A stretch of 64,000 bases of DNA from Solidesulfovibrio carbinolicus (GTDB taxonomy: Bacteria > Desulfobacterota > Desulfovibrionia > Desulfovibrionales > Desulfovibrionaceae), in contig NZ_CP026538.1 of NCBI RefSeq assembly GCF_004135975.1, forward strand, positions 744,001 to 808,000, given 5' to 3'. The notes under the pieces are model-generated. The model was given only the letters and a program-made list of their open reading frames with translations. It ran no database searches and had not been told where the DNA came from. This document shows positions 1-8,076 of this stretch, in pieces. The position numbers and the translations under genes are program-made. The stretch's first letter is position 1. Each line of letters begins with the position of its first letter.

Positions 1-2300
1 GCGGCCCGCACGGTGAAGCCGAAGTGCGTCAAGGCCCGGCGCACGCAGGACAGGCGCAGGGAGCGCTGGTCAAAGCCCGCGCCGCCGCCCTTGAAGCGGA
101 AATTGACGTAGTTCTGGCTGTCGTCCGGGCCGCACAGGGCGTCCACCACGGTGAAATGGTAACCAAAGCGCAGCATGACGTGGGCATAGGCGTCGGAGAT
201 GACGGCGTAGCTGGCCAGGTGCTTGGAGTCGTTGAAAAAGATGCCGGCGCTGGTGCGGTCGAAGGCTTCGTCGTCGGTGATGGGCGGTCCGGCCGGCCAG
301 GGGGCGTCGTCGGCGGCCAGGCCCGACCACAGAGCCCACATGGGGGCGCACTTGATCTGGTCGGGGCGGATTTCCTTGTCCCCGGCCGCCGACTCGAACA
401 CGCCGCCGCCGAGGTCCAGGACGTACATGGTCAGGGGCAGATGGCTGCGCAGCCGTCTGGCCGAGGCCAGCCCCCGGCCGGAATCGCCGACCAGGGAGAA
501 CATCTCGGTGACGGCTTTTTCGTGGGCAAAGCGCACGATGTCGTGCAGCGAGCGCACCTTGGCCGGGGCGAAATCCGGCGAGGAAGGGTCGGTCAGCGTC
601 AGTCCGGCCACCAGCGGGATCAGCCGGGCTAGGCGCTCGGCCACGGGCGAACCGTCGGCTGCCCGGGGCGCGGCCGGCCGGTCGAGCAGGGCCGGCACGC
701 GGCCGGGATAGACGCAGCCGGCGTCGGCGTCCACGGTGACCTCCAGGCCCTCGGGCAGGGCTTCGAAGGCCTCGGCCATGCCGGTGATGACCGGCAGGCC
801 GAACTCCCGGGCCACCGAGGCGAAATGGCCGGCCCGGCTGCCCGAAACGGCGACCACGGCGGCCAGCCGGTCCACGGCCCGGGCCAGGACCGTGGGCAGG
901 GTGTGGGTAATAAGCACCGTGCCCGGCGCGATGTCGTCGATGTCCAGGACAGCTGAGGCGAGCCGGACCATGCCGGCGGCGCAGCCGCCCGAGGCGCGCA
1001 TGCCGCTGCACAAAAGGGGCGTTGGCGCGCCGGCCGGCCGGGTTCTCGGGGAGGCCTCGGGCAGGCTGTCGGCCTGGGCTTCCACGGCCATGGGCCGGGT
1101 CTGGAGAATAAAGGGCGCGCCGTCCTGGTCGATGGCCCACTCCACGTCCTGGGGCGCGCCAAAGGTCTTTTCCAGACGCAGGGCCAGGGCGGCCAGCCGG
1201 CCGGCCGCTTCCTCGGAGAGCACCTCGGCGTCCAGGGTCTGGCGGTCGAGGAGAAAATGGGGCGGATCGTGGGACAGGGCCAGGCGTTCCGGGCTGGCCG
1301 TGCCTTCGACCAGAGCCCCGCCCAGGCCGGGCACGGCGTAAACGGCCATGGGGGCCTCTGGGTCGGCGCTGTCGCGGGTGTAGAGCACGCCCGAGGCGGC
1401 GGCCGGCACCATGGGCAGCATGAGCACGGCCATGGGCGTTTCCTCGTCGGCGTAGCCGGTGAGCACCCGGTAGGTGATGGCCTTGGCCGTATATTTGCTG
1501 GCCAGGACCTTCAGGTAGGCGGCCACGGCGTCTTCCGGCTCCACGCCAAGCAGGCTCTCGTACTGGCCGGCGAACGAGGCCCGGCCGTCCTCGGCCACGG
1601 CCGAGCTGCGAAGGGCCAAGAGCATGGGCTGGCCGCCCGGGCCGCGCCCCAGCCGCCGGGCCGCCTCGGCCAGGGGCACGGCCACTTCCTCGGGTACGCG
1701 GGCGCGGATAATGAGCTCCCGGGCGGCGGCGGCGGCCTCGGCCACCTCGGCCGGCCGGGCCAGGTCCACCCGGCGCAGGATGCGGTCGATGGCCGGGCGC
1801 AGTTCGCAGGCTTCCAGCAGGTAGCGGAAGGCCCCGGTGGTGGCCACGAAGCCCTCCGGGGCCGGAACCCGGGCCTCGGCCACGGCCCGGGCCAGGTTGG
1901 CGGCCTTGCCGCCGGCCCGGGCCACGTCGCCGGCCAGCTCGGCCAGGGGCAGGACAAAGGGCGGCGACATGTCGCCGGACGGCAGGTCCAGGGCCATCTG
2001 GACGTAGAAATCCACCTTGCGGGCGTATTCGGGCAGATCGAGATGGCGAGCCGGGGCCAGGCGGGCCAGGCGCTCCACCAGCTCACCCACCGAGGTGCGC
2101 AGCCGCCGGGTCAGATGGACCACCCTTGTCCAGTCCACGGCCGCGCCGCCGTAGTGGACGTCCTCCAGGGCGGCGATGAGCTCCAGGCAGGCGTCGTCGT
2201 AACGCAAAAGCTCCCGGAAGGCGTTGTACTTCTCGCGCAGCAGCACGCCCGGGGCAAAGACCTGATAGGTCCAACGGCGGAAAAGTTCCTTGGAAAACAC
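1..2300 (-). CDS. PEP synthase/pyruvate phosphate dikinase-like protein (C-terminus beyond window)
   Basis: 766 codons lie in the window and the reading frame is still open at the left edge. The N-terminal ~100 residues match nothing I recognise. A PEP/pyruvate-binding (ATP-grasp) domain follows, with GGKAANLARA, RSSAVAEDG, ASFAGQYESLL and a closing VEWAIDQDG...ILQTRP. The phosphohistidine swivel domain comes next, with VSGSRAGHFASVAREFGLP around His492, the residue that carries phosphate in this superfamily. The remaining ~200 residues do not look like the PEP-binding TIM barrel of PpsA/PpdK, so the acceptor is uncertain and PEP synthase is only the nearest label. The start is a GTG preceded by GGGAGAAGG. 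It lies 9 bp after the receiver gene, so it probably shares that operon and may be an output of the signalling set. Confidence 0.8.
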   Translation of the reverse strand, partial: MFSKELFRRWTYQVFAPGVLLREKYNAFRELLRYDDACLELIAALEDVHYGGAAVDWTRVVHLTRRLRTSVGELVERLARLAPARHLDLPEYARKVDFYVQMALDLPSGDMSPPFVLPLAELAGDVARAGGKAANLARAVAEARVPAPEGFVATTGAFRYLLEACELRPAIDRILRRVDLARPAEVAEAAAAARELIIRARVPEEVAVPLAEAARRLGRGPGGQPMLLALRSSAVAEDGRASFAGQYESLLGVEPEDAVAAYLKVLASKYTAKAITYRVLTGYADEETPMAVLMLPMVPAAASGVLYTRDSADPEAPMAVYAVPGLGGALVEGTASPERLALSHDPPHFLLDRQTLDAEVLSEEAAGRLAALALRLEKTFGAPQDVEWAIDQDGAPFILQTRPMAVEAQADSLPEASPRTRPAGAPTPLLCSGMRASGGCAAGMVRLASAVLDIDDIAPGTVLITHTLPTVLARAVDRLAAVVAVSGSRAGHFASVAREFGLPVITGMAEAFEALPEGLEVTVDADAGCVYPGRVPALLDRPAAPRAADGSPVAERLARLIPLVAGLTLTDPSSPDFAPAKVRSLHDIVRFAHEKAVTEMFSLVGDSGRGLASARRLRSHLPLTMYVLDLGGGVFESAAGDKEIRPDQIKCAPMWALWSGLAADDAPWPAGPPITDDEAFDRTSAGIFFNDSKHLASYAVISDAYAHVMLRFGYHFTVVDALCGPDDSQNYVNFRFKGGGAGFDQRSLRLSCVRRALTHFGFTVRA

Positions 2301-2309
2301 GCCTTCTCC

Positions 2310-2672
2310 CTAACCGGCGGCCAGTGCCTCGGCCACCTTGCGCTCCAGTTCGTCCTTGTCGATGGGCTTGACGCAGTATTCGCAGGCCCCCAGACGCACG
2401 GATTCCCGGGCGGTCTCCAGGGTGGGGTAGCCGGTCAACATGATGACCCGGGTTTCCGGGGAACGCTTGCGGATCTCCTCCAGCACTTCCACGCCGCTGA
2501 GTTTTTTGAGCTTCATGTCGAGGATGGCCAGGTCGGGATGCTTCTTGGCCACATGGGCCAAGGCGTCTTCTTCCTCGGTGAAAACGGCCACGCGGTGGCC
2601 CTTGCGTTCCAGGATGCGCTTGATGACGACGCCGGCGTCGATGACGTCGTCGAGAACGATGATGTCGGCCAT
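2310..2672 (-). CDS. Stand-alone response regulator receiver
   Basis: A 120-residue CheY-like receiver with no output domain. The acidic pair (VLDD) near residues 8-9, the phospho-acceptor Asp in LAILDMKLKK, the Thr in IMLTGYP and the Lys in CVKPID are all present. It probably takes phosphate from the histidine kinase encoded 5 bp upstream and passes the signal on by protein contact or phosphorelay. The PEP-synthase-like gene starts 9 bp after its stop. The start is ATG; a typical family length supports a complete protein. Its downstream target cannot be read from the sequence. Confidence 0.9.
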   Translation of the reverse strand: MADIIVLDDVIDAGVVIKRILERKGHRVAVFTEEEDALAHVAKKHPDLAILDMKLKKLSGVEVLEEIRKRSPETRVIMLTGYPTLETARESVRLGACEYCVKPIDKDELERKVAEALAAG

Positions 2673-2677
2673 GGACG

Positions 2678-4729
2678 TTATGCCTCCGTAGCGTGGGCGG
2701 GATGCCCGCCGCCGATGGTTTCCTCGTGGTCAAGGGGCAGGTCGATGACGAAGACCGTGCCGGGGCGATCATTGCCCGGGTCGTCGAGGGCGTCGAAAAA
2801 GCCTTCCGGGGCCGGGGTTTCGACCCGGATGGAGCCGCCGTGGTCCTTGATGATGCCAAAGGACACGGAAAGCCCCAGGCCCGTGCCCTGGCCCACGGGC
2901 TTGGTGGTGAAAAAGGGATCGAAGACGCGCCCGAGGTTGTCGGGGCTGATGCCCGGGCCGTCGTCGGCGAACCAGGCCGTGACTTTTTGCTCGTGGGCGA
3001 AAAGGCGCGAACGCACAAGCAAGGTGCCGCCCCGGCCCTCCAGGGCGTCGCTGGCGTTGGAAAGCAGGTTGATCCAGACCTGTTTGAGCTTTTCGGGGTC
3101 GCCGTAGATGATGGGCATGCGTTCGTCGAGGTCGGTGGCGATGACGACCTTTTCCAGGGACAGGGCGTGGCGCACAAGCGTAATGGCTTCCATGAGGGAA
3201 TTGTTGAAGCACATTTCGATCTTGGCGCTTTCGGCCTGGCGCGAAAACCCGAGCAAGTCGGCCACGATCTTGCGGCAGACCTTGGCCTGCTTCTCGATGG
3301 TTTGCAAATCGGCCTGGATCTGGCTGCCGCCGGGCACGTCTTCCTGCAGGAGCTGGGAGTAGCCGAGAATCACGCCCAGGGGGGTGTTTATTTCGTGGGC
3401 CACGCCGCCGGCCAGTTTGCCCAGGGATTCCATCTTCTGGGACTGGATGAGCTGCTCCTGGAACTGCTTGAGCTGGGTGACGTCGCGGGCGGTGCGCAAA
3501 AGCCCGATGACCCGGCCTGAGCCGTCGACCACAGGCACGCGCACCACGTGGAACCAGACCGGCGAGCCGCCCCGGCGCAGGCGCACCTCGCGGTCGCTGG
3601 GCCGGCCAGCGGCCAGCACGCGGCTGTTTTCCTCGTGCATGGCTTGGCCCTCGTCCTCGGGGAAGACGTCGCGGTCGCTGGTCCCCACGATTTCTTCGCT
3701 GGTCAGGCCCAGGAAATTGGCGAAAGCCCGGTTGACGGCCAGATAGCGGGCGTTTTCGTCAACCAGGCAGACGAGGTCCGGGGTGGCGTCGAGGATGGTG
3801 CGCAGCAGCCGCTCCTGGCGCGACAGCACGCGCTCGGCCCGGCGCAGTTCGTCGAGGTGGGTTTTCAGCGACACGGCCATGACGTCGAAGGTTTCGGCCA
3901 GATCCTGGATCTCGTCGCCTTTCTGCTCACGGTAGACCGGGCAGTCCCGGCAGGACTCGGGGCCCTCGCCGCGCTGGTCCGGGGAGGCGGTGAGCCAGCA
4001 GCGCCGACGGTTGTCGCCGTAGGCGGGGCAGCGGGTCTTGTCGCAGTCGAGCATGACCGAGCAGGAGCGGGCCGCGTCCGGGCCGGCCCTGGGGTCGAGG
4101 TTGCCGCGCACCACTTCTTCGGCGTGGCGCTTGAGACGGTTGATGCGCTCGGTGACGCGCCGGGCGAACAGCGTGGACGGAGCCAGGGCGGCCACCATGG
4201 CGGCGGCGGAATAAAAGACGATCATGAGCGCCAGTCGGTCGGCGGCGGCCTCGGCCTTGGTGCGCGACAGCCCGATGCGGGCCGTGCCGAAGGGCGTGCC
4301 GACGATGGTCACGGGCGCGGCGAAGTCGTCGATGAACTCCCTGCCGGTGTCCAGGAGCCGGATGTGGGGCTTGGGGCCGTCCGGGGCGTTGACCTCGGCC
4401 AGCTCCACGGGAAAGCCGCCGCTGAAGGTGTGGACCAGGACGCTGCCCTGGCGGTCGAGGATGAAGGCGTAGCTGATGTCGTCGACCTTTTTGAGCTCAT
4501 CGACCATGTTCTTCATGCGCAACAGGTCCATGGAGAGCATGGCGTCGGAGACCCGCATGGCCAGGTTGTCGGACAGGACCAACCCGCGCTTGCGGGTTTC
4601 GGTTTGCAGGGATTCGGCGGCGGCCCGCCAGGTGAGGTAGGCCAGGGGGATGGCGATGAGCCCGACGATGAGCACGATGCCGCAGTTGATTTTCGTGCGA
4701 AAGCTAAGGGCCGACAGGCGCGGGATCAT
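2678..4729 (-). CDS. Membrane PAS-sensor histidine kinase with Cys-rich HAMP insert
   Basis: 683 residues. A membrane segment at ~12-34, a ~130-residue periplasmic sensor and a second membrane segment at ~167-190 lead into a HAMP-like linker. The linker is interrupted by a cysteine-rich insert (CSVMLDCDKTRCPAYG, RRCW, CRDCPVY; ~220-265). A PAS domain follows at ~305-420, then HisKA with GGVAHEINTPLG (phospho-His) and a HATPase with N, G1 (DDGPGISPDNLG) and G2 (GQGTGLGLSV) boxes. The kinase start overlaps the stop of the PhnD-like gene by ATGA and the receiver follows, so the three genes form one unit: binding protein, kinase, receiver. The Cys insert could bind Fe-S or another metal and sense redox; this is inference. 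Confidence 0.9.
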   Translation of the reverse strand: MIPRLSALSFRTKINCGIVLIVGLIAIPLAYLTWRAAAESLQTETRKRGLVLSDNLAMRVSDAMLSMDLLRMKNMVDELKKVDDISYAFILDRQGSVLVHTFSGGFPVELAEVNAPDGPKPHIRLLDTGREFIDDFAAPVTIVGTPFGTARIGLSRTKAEAAADRLALMIVFYSAAAMVAALAPSTLFARRVTERINRLKRHAEEVVRGNLDPRAGPDAARSCSVMLDCDKTRCPAYGDNRRRCWLTASPDQRGEGPESCRDCPVYREQKGDEIQDLAETFDVMAVSLKTHLDELRRAERVLSRQERLLRTILDATPDLVCLVDENARYLAVNRAFANFLGLTSEEIVGTSDRDVFPEDEGQAMHEENSRVLAAGRPSDREVRLRRGGSPVWFHVVRVPVVDGSGRVIGLLRTARDVTQLKQFQEQLIQSQKMESLGKLAGGVAHEINTPLGVILGYSQLLQEDVPGGSQIQADLQTIEKQAKVCRKIVADLLGFSRQAESAKIEMCFNNSLMEAITLVRHALSLEKVVIATDLDERMPIIYGDPEKLKQVWINLLSNASDALEGRGGTLLVRSRLFAHEQKVTAWFADDGPGISPDNLGRVFDPFFTTKPVGQGTGLGLSVSFGIIKDHGGSIRVETPAPEGFFDALDDPGNDRPGTVFVIDLPLDHEETIGGGHPAHATEA

Positions 4730-5661
4730 TCCTCGCCTCCGGGCAGGGCGTCGAGGCCGAGTTTTTCGGCCAGCCGGCGCACGGAATCGTAGTCAGCGTC
4801 CACGGCGGGAATGATGCCGCGCATGCCGGCGGCGGACAGGATGGCGGCGTCGTCGGGCCGGTCGTAGCGCAGGGCAAACATGGCCCGGGCGATCTTCTCG
4901 ACGATTTCGGGCGAAAACCCGGCCCGGGCGCAGTAGACCCAGCCGGGATAGGACTTGCTTTCGGCCAGGATGCGAATCTGGCTCAGGTCGATGCGGCCGC
5001 GCAGGATCTCCAGGGTGCCGTCGCGCACCGAGCCGATGTCGCAGGCTCCGGCGAAAACGGCCAGCACGACTTTTTCCTGTTTGCCGCCCGGCCCCGGGGC
5101 AAAGGTGATCTCGGCGAAGTCCGAACGGCGGATGCCGTTGTCGAAAAACTCGCCCAGGGCGTAGATGTAGCCGCCGGCCGAGGACTGGTCCACGGCCATC
5201 CAGCGCTTGCCCCGGCAGTCGGCCAGGGTGTTGATGGCCTTGTTGTCGCGGCGGCAGATGATCTGGCTTCTGAAATCGGGTTTGCCCGAGGGTTCGATGA
5301 TGCGGGCAAAGGCCCAGGCTCCGGCGGCGGCCATACGGATGTAGGCGAAGGGATTGGAAAAAGAAATGTCGATTTCGCCGCGCTCGACCATGCGCACGTG
5401 TTCCTCGAAGGTGTCGGGGAAGACCTGTCGCAGGGGGACGGCGGTGGCCCGGCCGATGTAGTCGAGCAGCAGACGGTGGCGTTCGTAGGAGACGGTGTGG
5501 GCGTACTGCGGGAGGTAGGCGTAGGTGACGGCCCGGGGGAGCTGGCGCAACACGGGCTCCTCGCGACGGGTAAGGTCCACGCGCACGGCGTCCTCGTCCC
5601 GGCCGCAGGCGGCGAGAAACGGCAGGCAAAGTCCCGCCAGCAAAACGTCGCGTCGCCGCAT
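4726..5661 (-). CDS. PhnD-like phosphate/phosphonate-family substrate-binding lipoprotein
   Basis: 311 residues with an N-terminal lipobox (LPFLAACG), so probably a membrane-anchored periplasmic lipoprotein. The body has the type-2 periplasmic binding fold of the PhnD/PtxB family: VTYAYLPQYA at the first strand, the SFSNPFAYIRM segment, GKRWMAVDQSSAGGYIY and a late CDIGSVRDG. No ABC permease or ATPase lies beside it. Instead it is fused by a 4-bp ATGA overlap to a sensor kinase gene, so a sensory role (ligand-loaded protein contacting the kinase periplasmic domain) is more likely than transport. The SD (GGGAGG) sits in a small CCTCCC/GGGAGG hairpin just before the ATG, which may limit translation. 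The ligand is unknown. Confidence 0.85.
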   Translation of the reverse strand: MRRRDVLLAGLCLPFLAACGRDEDAVRVDLTRREEPVLRQLPRAVTYAYLPQYAHTVSYERHRLLLDYIGRATAVPLRQVFPDTFEEHVRMVERGEIDISFSNPFAYIRMAAAGAWAFARIIEPSGKPDFRSQIICRRDNKAINTLADCRGKRWMAVDQSSAGGYIYALGEFFDNGIRRSDFAEITFAPGPGGKQEKVVLAVFAGACDIGSVRDGTLEILRGRIDLSQIRILAESKSYPGWVYCARAGFSPEIVEKIARAMFALRYDRPDDAAILSAAGMRGIIPAVDADYDSVRRLAEKLGLDALPGGEE

Positions 5662-5719
5662 CCATTTCCCTCCCGGGCAGGGAGGATACGTCAGTTCGGG
5701 CCGGGAGGAAAGCGGGTCG

Positions 5720-6235
5720 TTACGCCCCGGTCCGGCCGCGGCGGACGGCGCGGGCGCGTTTGAGGCGTCCTAGGCCCCATTGGGCGGCCAGGTAGGCGGG
5801 GATGAAAAAGACGGCCGGTCCGGCGGACTCGCCGACCAGGGGCAGGGGGACGCCGGAAAAGCGCCAGGTGGACCAGGCCAGGACCATGAGCGCCGGCCAA
5901 ATGAGCGCGGCGGCCCGGCCGGCGGCCAGGGCCATGGCGTTGCCGTAGGCCTCCTGGGCCAGATGGTTGGCGGCCAGGTAGGTTTCGCGGTCCTTGACGG
6001 CCAGGGCCGAAATGGAAAGCTCCTGGTGGCGTTTGATTTCCGCTTCCTGGCGGTTGCGCTTGGCCCGCTGGACCCGGTCCACGGCGGCGGCGCAGGCCCG
6101 GCCGAGAAGCGCCGCGCCCAGGGCCGTGGCCAGGATTCCGCAGGCAAAGCCGGCCCGGGCGTCGTCCACCAGCCGGAACGGGGCGATCAAGACGGCGTCG
6201 AGGGCGAGAAAGGCATGCAGGAAAAAGTCGTTCAT
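5720..6235 (-). CDS. Small membrane protein, two membrane segments around a charged coiled coil
   Basis: 171 residues from the ATG at 6235; a TTG two codons earlier is the alternative. A hydrophobic segment near 20-50 is followed by a charged helix (RAKRNRQEAEIKRHQEL), then hydrophobic segments around 95-115 and 125-145. The layout of membrane helix, basic coiled coil, membrane helix vaguely recalls the DUF106/EMC3-like membrane proteins, but I cannot confirm this. It lies downstream of the TauE/SafE permease gene behind a hairpin-T6 terminator whose 3' arm contains this gene's likely SD. Expression would need readthrough or a promoter not seen. I do not recognise a function. Confidence 0.6.
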   Translation of the reverse strand: MNDFFLHAFLALDAVLIAPFRLVDDARAGFACGILATALGAALLGRACAAAVDRVQRAKRNRQEAEIKRHQELSISALAVKDRETYLAANHLAQEAYGNAMALAAGRAAALIWPALMVLAWSTWRFSGVPLPLVGESAGPAVFFIPAYLAAQWGLGRLKRARAVRRGRTGA

Positions 6236-6239
6236 AGGC

Positions 6240-6278
6240 AAAAAAGCTCCCCGCCCCAGGTAGCCGGGACGGGGAGCC
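6240..6278 (-). terminator. Intrinsic terminator overlapping a Shine-Dalgarno
   Basis: On the minus strand GCTCCCCG (6278-6271) pairs with CGGGGAGC (6254-6247) across a 16-nt loop and is followed by six to seven T residues. It lies after the TauE/SafE stop. The GGGGAG of the 3' arm is also the only SD-like sequence before the next gene. Confidence 0.75.
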
Positions 6279-6302
6279 GTGTCCAGGGAATCCGAGAGAT
6301 TT

Positions 6303-7463
6303 CTACACGCCCGGAATCTTGTAGTTGAAGAAGCCGGCCAGCAGGTAGCCCACGCCGACGTAGACGGACAGCACGATGAACAGGCGCTTGAGCCACACGT
6401 CGGAGAAGTACTTGGAGGTCATGGGGCCGACAAAGGAACCCACGGCGATGCCGAGCATTTCCAGGCCGATGAAGTGCCACTCGATGGGGGTGCCCTTCAT
6501 GAGCAGGGTGATGATGCTCGTGACCATGCTGACCAAAACGGCCAGGGCCGAGGTGCCGGCGGCCAGGTACATGGGCAGCTGGGTGACGCTGGTGAGGAAG
6601 GGCACCAGCAGGAAGCCGCCGCCGACGCCGAGGAAGGCGGCCACGGCCGAGATGACGATGCCGCCCAGGAACGGGATCAGCGGGTTGAACTGGAAGGGCA
6701 CGCCGTAGAAGGTAAAGGCGCACTTGGAGATGGAGAAGTGGTTGATGTGCAGGCCGACGTTTTTGGGGTCAACGGATTCGCCCGAGGCCTGCTTCTTGGC
6801 GGCGTCCTCAAAGGCCTTGGCGGCCTTTTTGGCGGTCTGCTTCTTGGCCTGGCCGGCCGGGGTGGTCTCGTAGAGGAGCCAGCCGCCCAGCAGCAGGACA
6901 AAGAGGCCAAAGTAGCCCTGGTAGGACTTGAAATCGAGCTTACCGGCCGAAAGTTCCTGGGCCAGCCAGGCGCCGATGAGCGAACCCAGGCCCAAGGTGA
7001 CGGCCAGGGGCACGACCAGGCGCTTCATCTTGAGGTAGTTAAACGAGCTGATGGCGGCGGAAAGACCGACCAGGAACTGGTTGGAGGCCTTGATGGAGTC
7101 GGTGATGATCTTGCCGAGGTCCGGCGCGGTTTTCTTGAAGCTGCCGGCATAGGCGCCGAAGCCGAAGACGCTCATGTGCCCGACGCCGGCCATGACGCCG
7201 CCAAAGGCGCCCACGGTGGAGAAGATCCAGCCGACCCACACGGCCCAACAGAAAGCCAGGATGGGGTTGACCACCGGGGAGCCGGGAATGCCCAGGAACC
7301 CTTTGGGGGCGTTAGGATCGGCCGGAATCTGACCGGGCTGGTCGCCGATGGGGGCTTTGGCGATGGCGTCGGAGAGTTTGTCGGCGAAAGCCGGCTCGAA
7401 CCACAGGGCGATGGCCACGATGGCCAAAAGCCCCACAGGCAGGGTCCATTTCCAGTTTTTCAC
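6303..7463 (-). CDS. TauE/SafE-family sulfite/anion exporter-like permease
   Basis: 386 residues beginning at a GTG with a strong AAGGAGG six bases upstream; longer in-frame starts lack such a site. The N-terminus (VKNWKWTLPVGLLAIVAIAL) is a membrane helix or signal anchor, followed by a periplasmic stretch and about eight membrane segments. The TauE/SafE signatures are present in both halves: VGAFGGVMAGVGHM and AAFLGVGGGFLLVPFL. A ~70-residue hydrophilic loop (QAKKQTAKKAAKAFEDAAKK) separates the halves. The family exports or moves small sulfur-containing or organic anions. Sulfite is a sensible guess in a sulfate reducer but the substrate cannot be read from the sequence. It is preceded by a ~260-nt structured leader and a possible TTGACA promoter. 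Confidence 0.85.
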   Translation of the reverse strand: MKNWKWTLPVGLLAIVAIALWFEPAFADKLSDAIAKAPIGDQPGQIPADPNAPKGFLGIPGSPVVNPILAFCWAVWVGWIFSTVGAFGGVMAGVGHMSVFGFGAYAGSFKKTAPDLGKIITDSIKASNQFLVGLSAAISSFNYLKMKRLVVPLAVTLGLGSLIGAWLAQELSAGKLDFKSYQGYFGLFVLLLGGWLLYETTPAGQAKKQTAKKAAKAFEDAAKKQASGESVDPKNVGLHINHFSISKCAFTFYGVPFQFNPLIPFLGGIVISAVAAFLGVGGGFLLVPFLTSVTQLPMYLAAGTSALAVLVSMVTSIITLLMKGTPIEWHFIGLEMLGIAVGSFVGPMTSKYFSDVWLKRLFIVLSVYVGVGYLLAGFFNYKIPGV

Positions 7464-7590
7464 GTCGGGCCTCCTTGTCGTTGGCGGCGAACTGCGTCGC
7501 GGGGTGAAATACGGCGGCCGGGTGGCCGCATAAGCCTTGTTGCCGCTGGCGGGGAGACGCGAAGCCTGCCGCCGCACCGCTGGCCGGAAT

Positions 7591-7701
7591 GCTGACGGCT
7601 TCGCCGCGACACGCCATGCGGTTCAGGAGGGCTGCATCGGACGTGTCGCGGCAAGGCCGCATCAGCATTGGGCCAAGCCTTGCCGGCCCGTTGCCGGGCC
7701 G
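7591..7701 (-). promoter_or_regulatory. Structured 5' leader of the TauE/SafE gene (two hairpins)
   Basis: In the minus-strand transcript, CGGCCCG (7701-7695) and CGGGCCG (7690-7684) close a GCAA tetraloop of the GNRA type. Downstream, an imperfect stem of about 23 bp forms between 7665-7641 and 7613-7591, with an uninterrupted GCCGCGACACG/CGTGTCGCGGC core and a ~27-nt loop. The next 130 nt lead to the SD and GTG. I match it to no known riboswitch class. It could be a cis-regulatory RNA or mRNA-stability element. Confidence 0.45.
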
Positions 7702-7718
7702 CGAGGCTTTTGTCGCAG

Positions 7719-7747
7719 CATAGACCATTACAGCCTCGTCATGTCAA
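7719..7747 (-). promoter_or_regulatory. Candidate sigma70 promoter for the TauE/SafE gene
   Basis: A perfect TTGACA (7747-7742) is followed after 17 nt by TCTATG, a weak -10. Just upstream on the same strand lies TTGTGA-N6-GTATAA (about 7778-7761), an imperfect CRP-type site in a class-I-like position. Confidence 0.4.
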
Positions 7748-7821
7748 GAAACTCCTGCTATTATACTGTTTTTCACAATGAAGAGCGAAAAGGGCGATGC
7801 AGGGGGCCGGCCGGAGAGGAA

Positions 7822-7845
7822 ACTTTGTGATAATTTTCACAAAGT
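7822..7845. promoter_or_regulatory. Perfect CRP/FNR-family operator palindrome
   Basis: ACTTTGTGA-TAATTT-TCACAAAGT: 9-bp perfect arms with a 6-bp spacer, containing the full TGTGA-N6-TCACA core known for CRP-type regulators; I recall Desulfovibrio HcpR as recognising a similar core. It lies between divergent genes, about 75 bp upstream of the possible TauE/SafE -35 and 232 bp before the plus-strand start. Confidence 0.65.
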
Positions 7846-8076
7846 CAGGCCGTAAAAAAGGGCGTCGCCGGAATCGGCGCGCCCTTGGCGCCGGGCCAGA
7901 GCCCGTCGCCATCTTCATGCACCTTTTCGTCGGCCCTGGCAAGGCCGAATCACGGCGGCCCGAACAGGTCCGAAACACGGTCTGCTACCCTTTGACCCGG
8001 ACAAGGCTTGGCGCTATATGCGGCCAGCTTCGGCGACAACGCCGGGGCATGTCGTCGCCTGCGGAGGCCTGGTCCC

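Larger units (their letters stand above)
7464..8076. other. 613-bp divergent intergenic region
   Basis: No convincing gene lies here. The left part is the long leader of the TauE/SafE gene with two strong hairpins (7591-7701). The middle carries a possible minus-strand promoter at 7719-7747. The right part has a perfect CRP/FNR-type palindrome at 7822-7845 and then ~230 bp before the plus-strand gene in which I see only an SD (GGAGG at 8063-8067). Confidence 0.6.

Noticed and set aside
1257..3107. Long plus-strand reading frame over the PEP-synthase-like and receiver genes
   Set aside because: It crosses two real genes on the other strand and shows only Gly/His/Val-rich low-complexity sequence.
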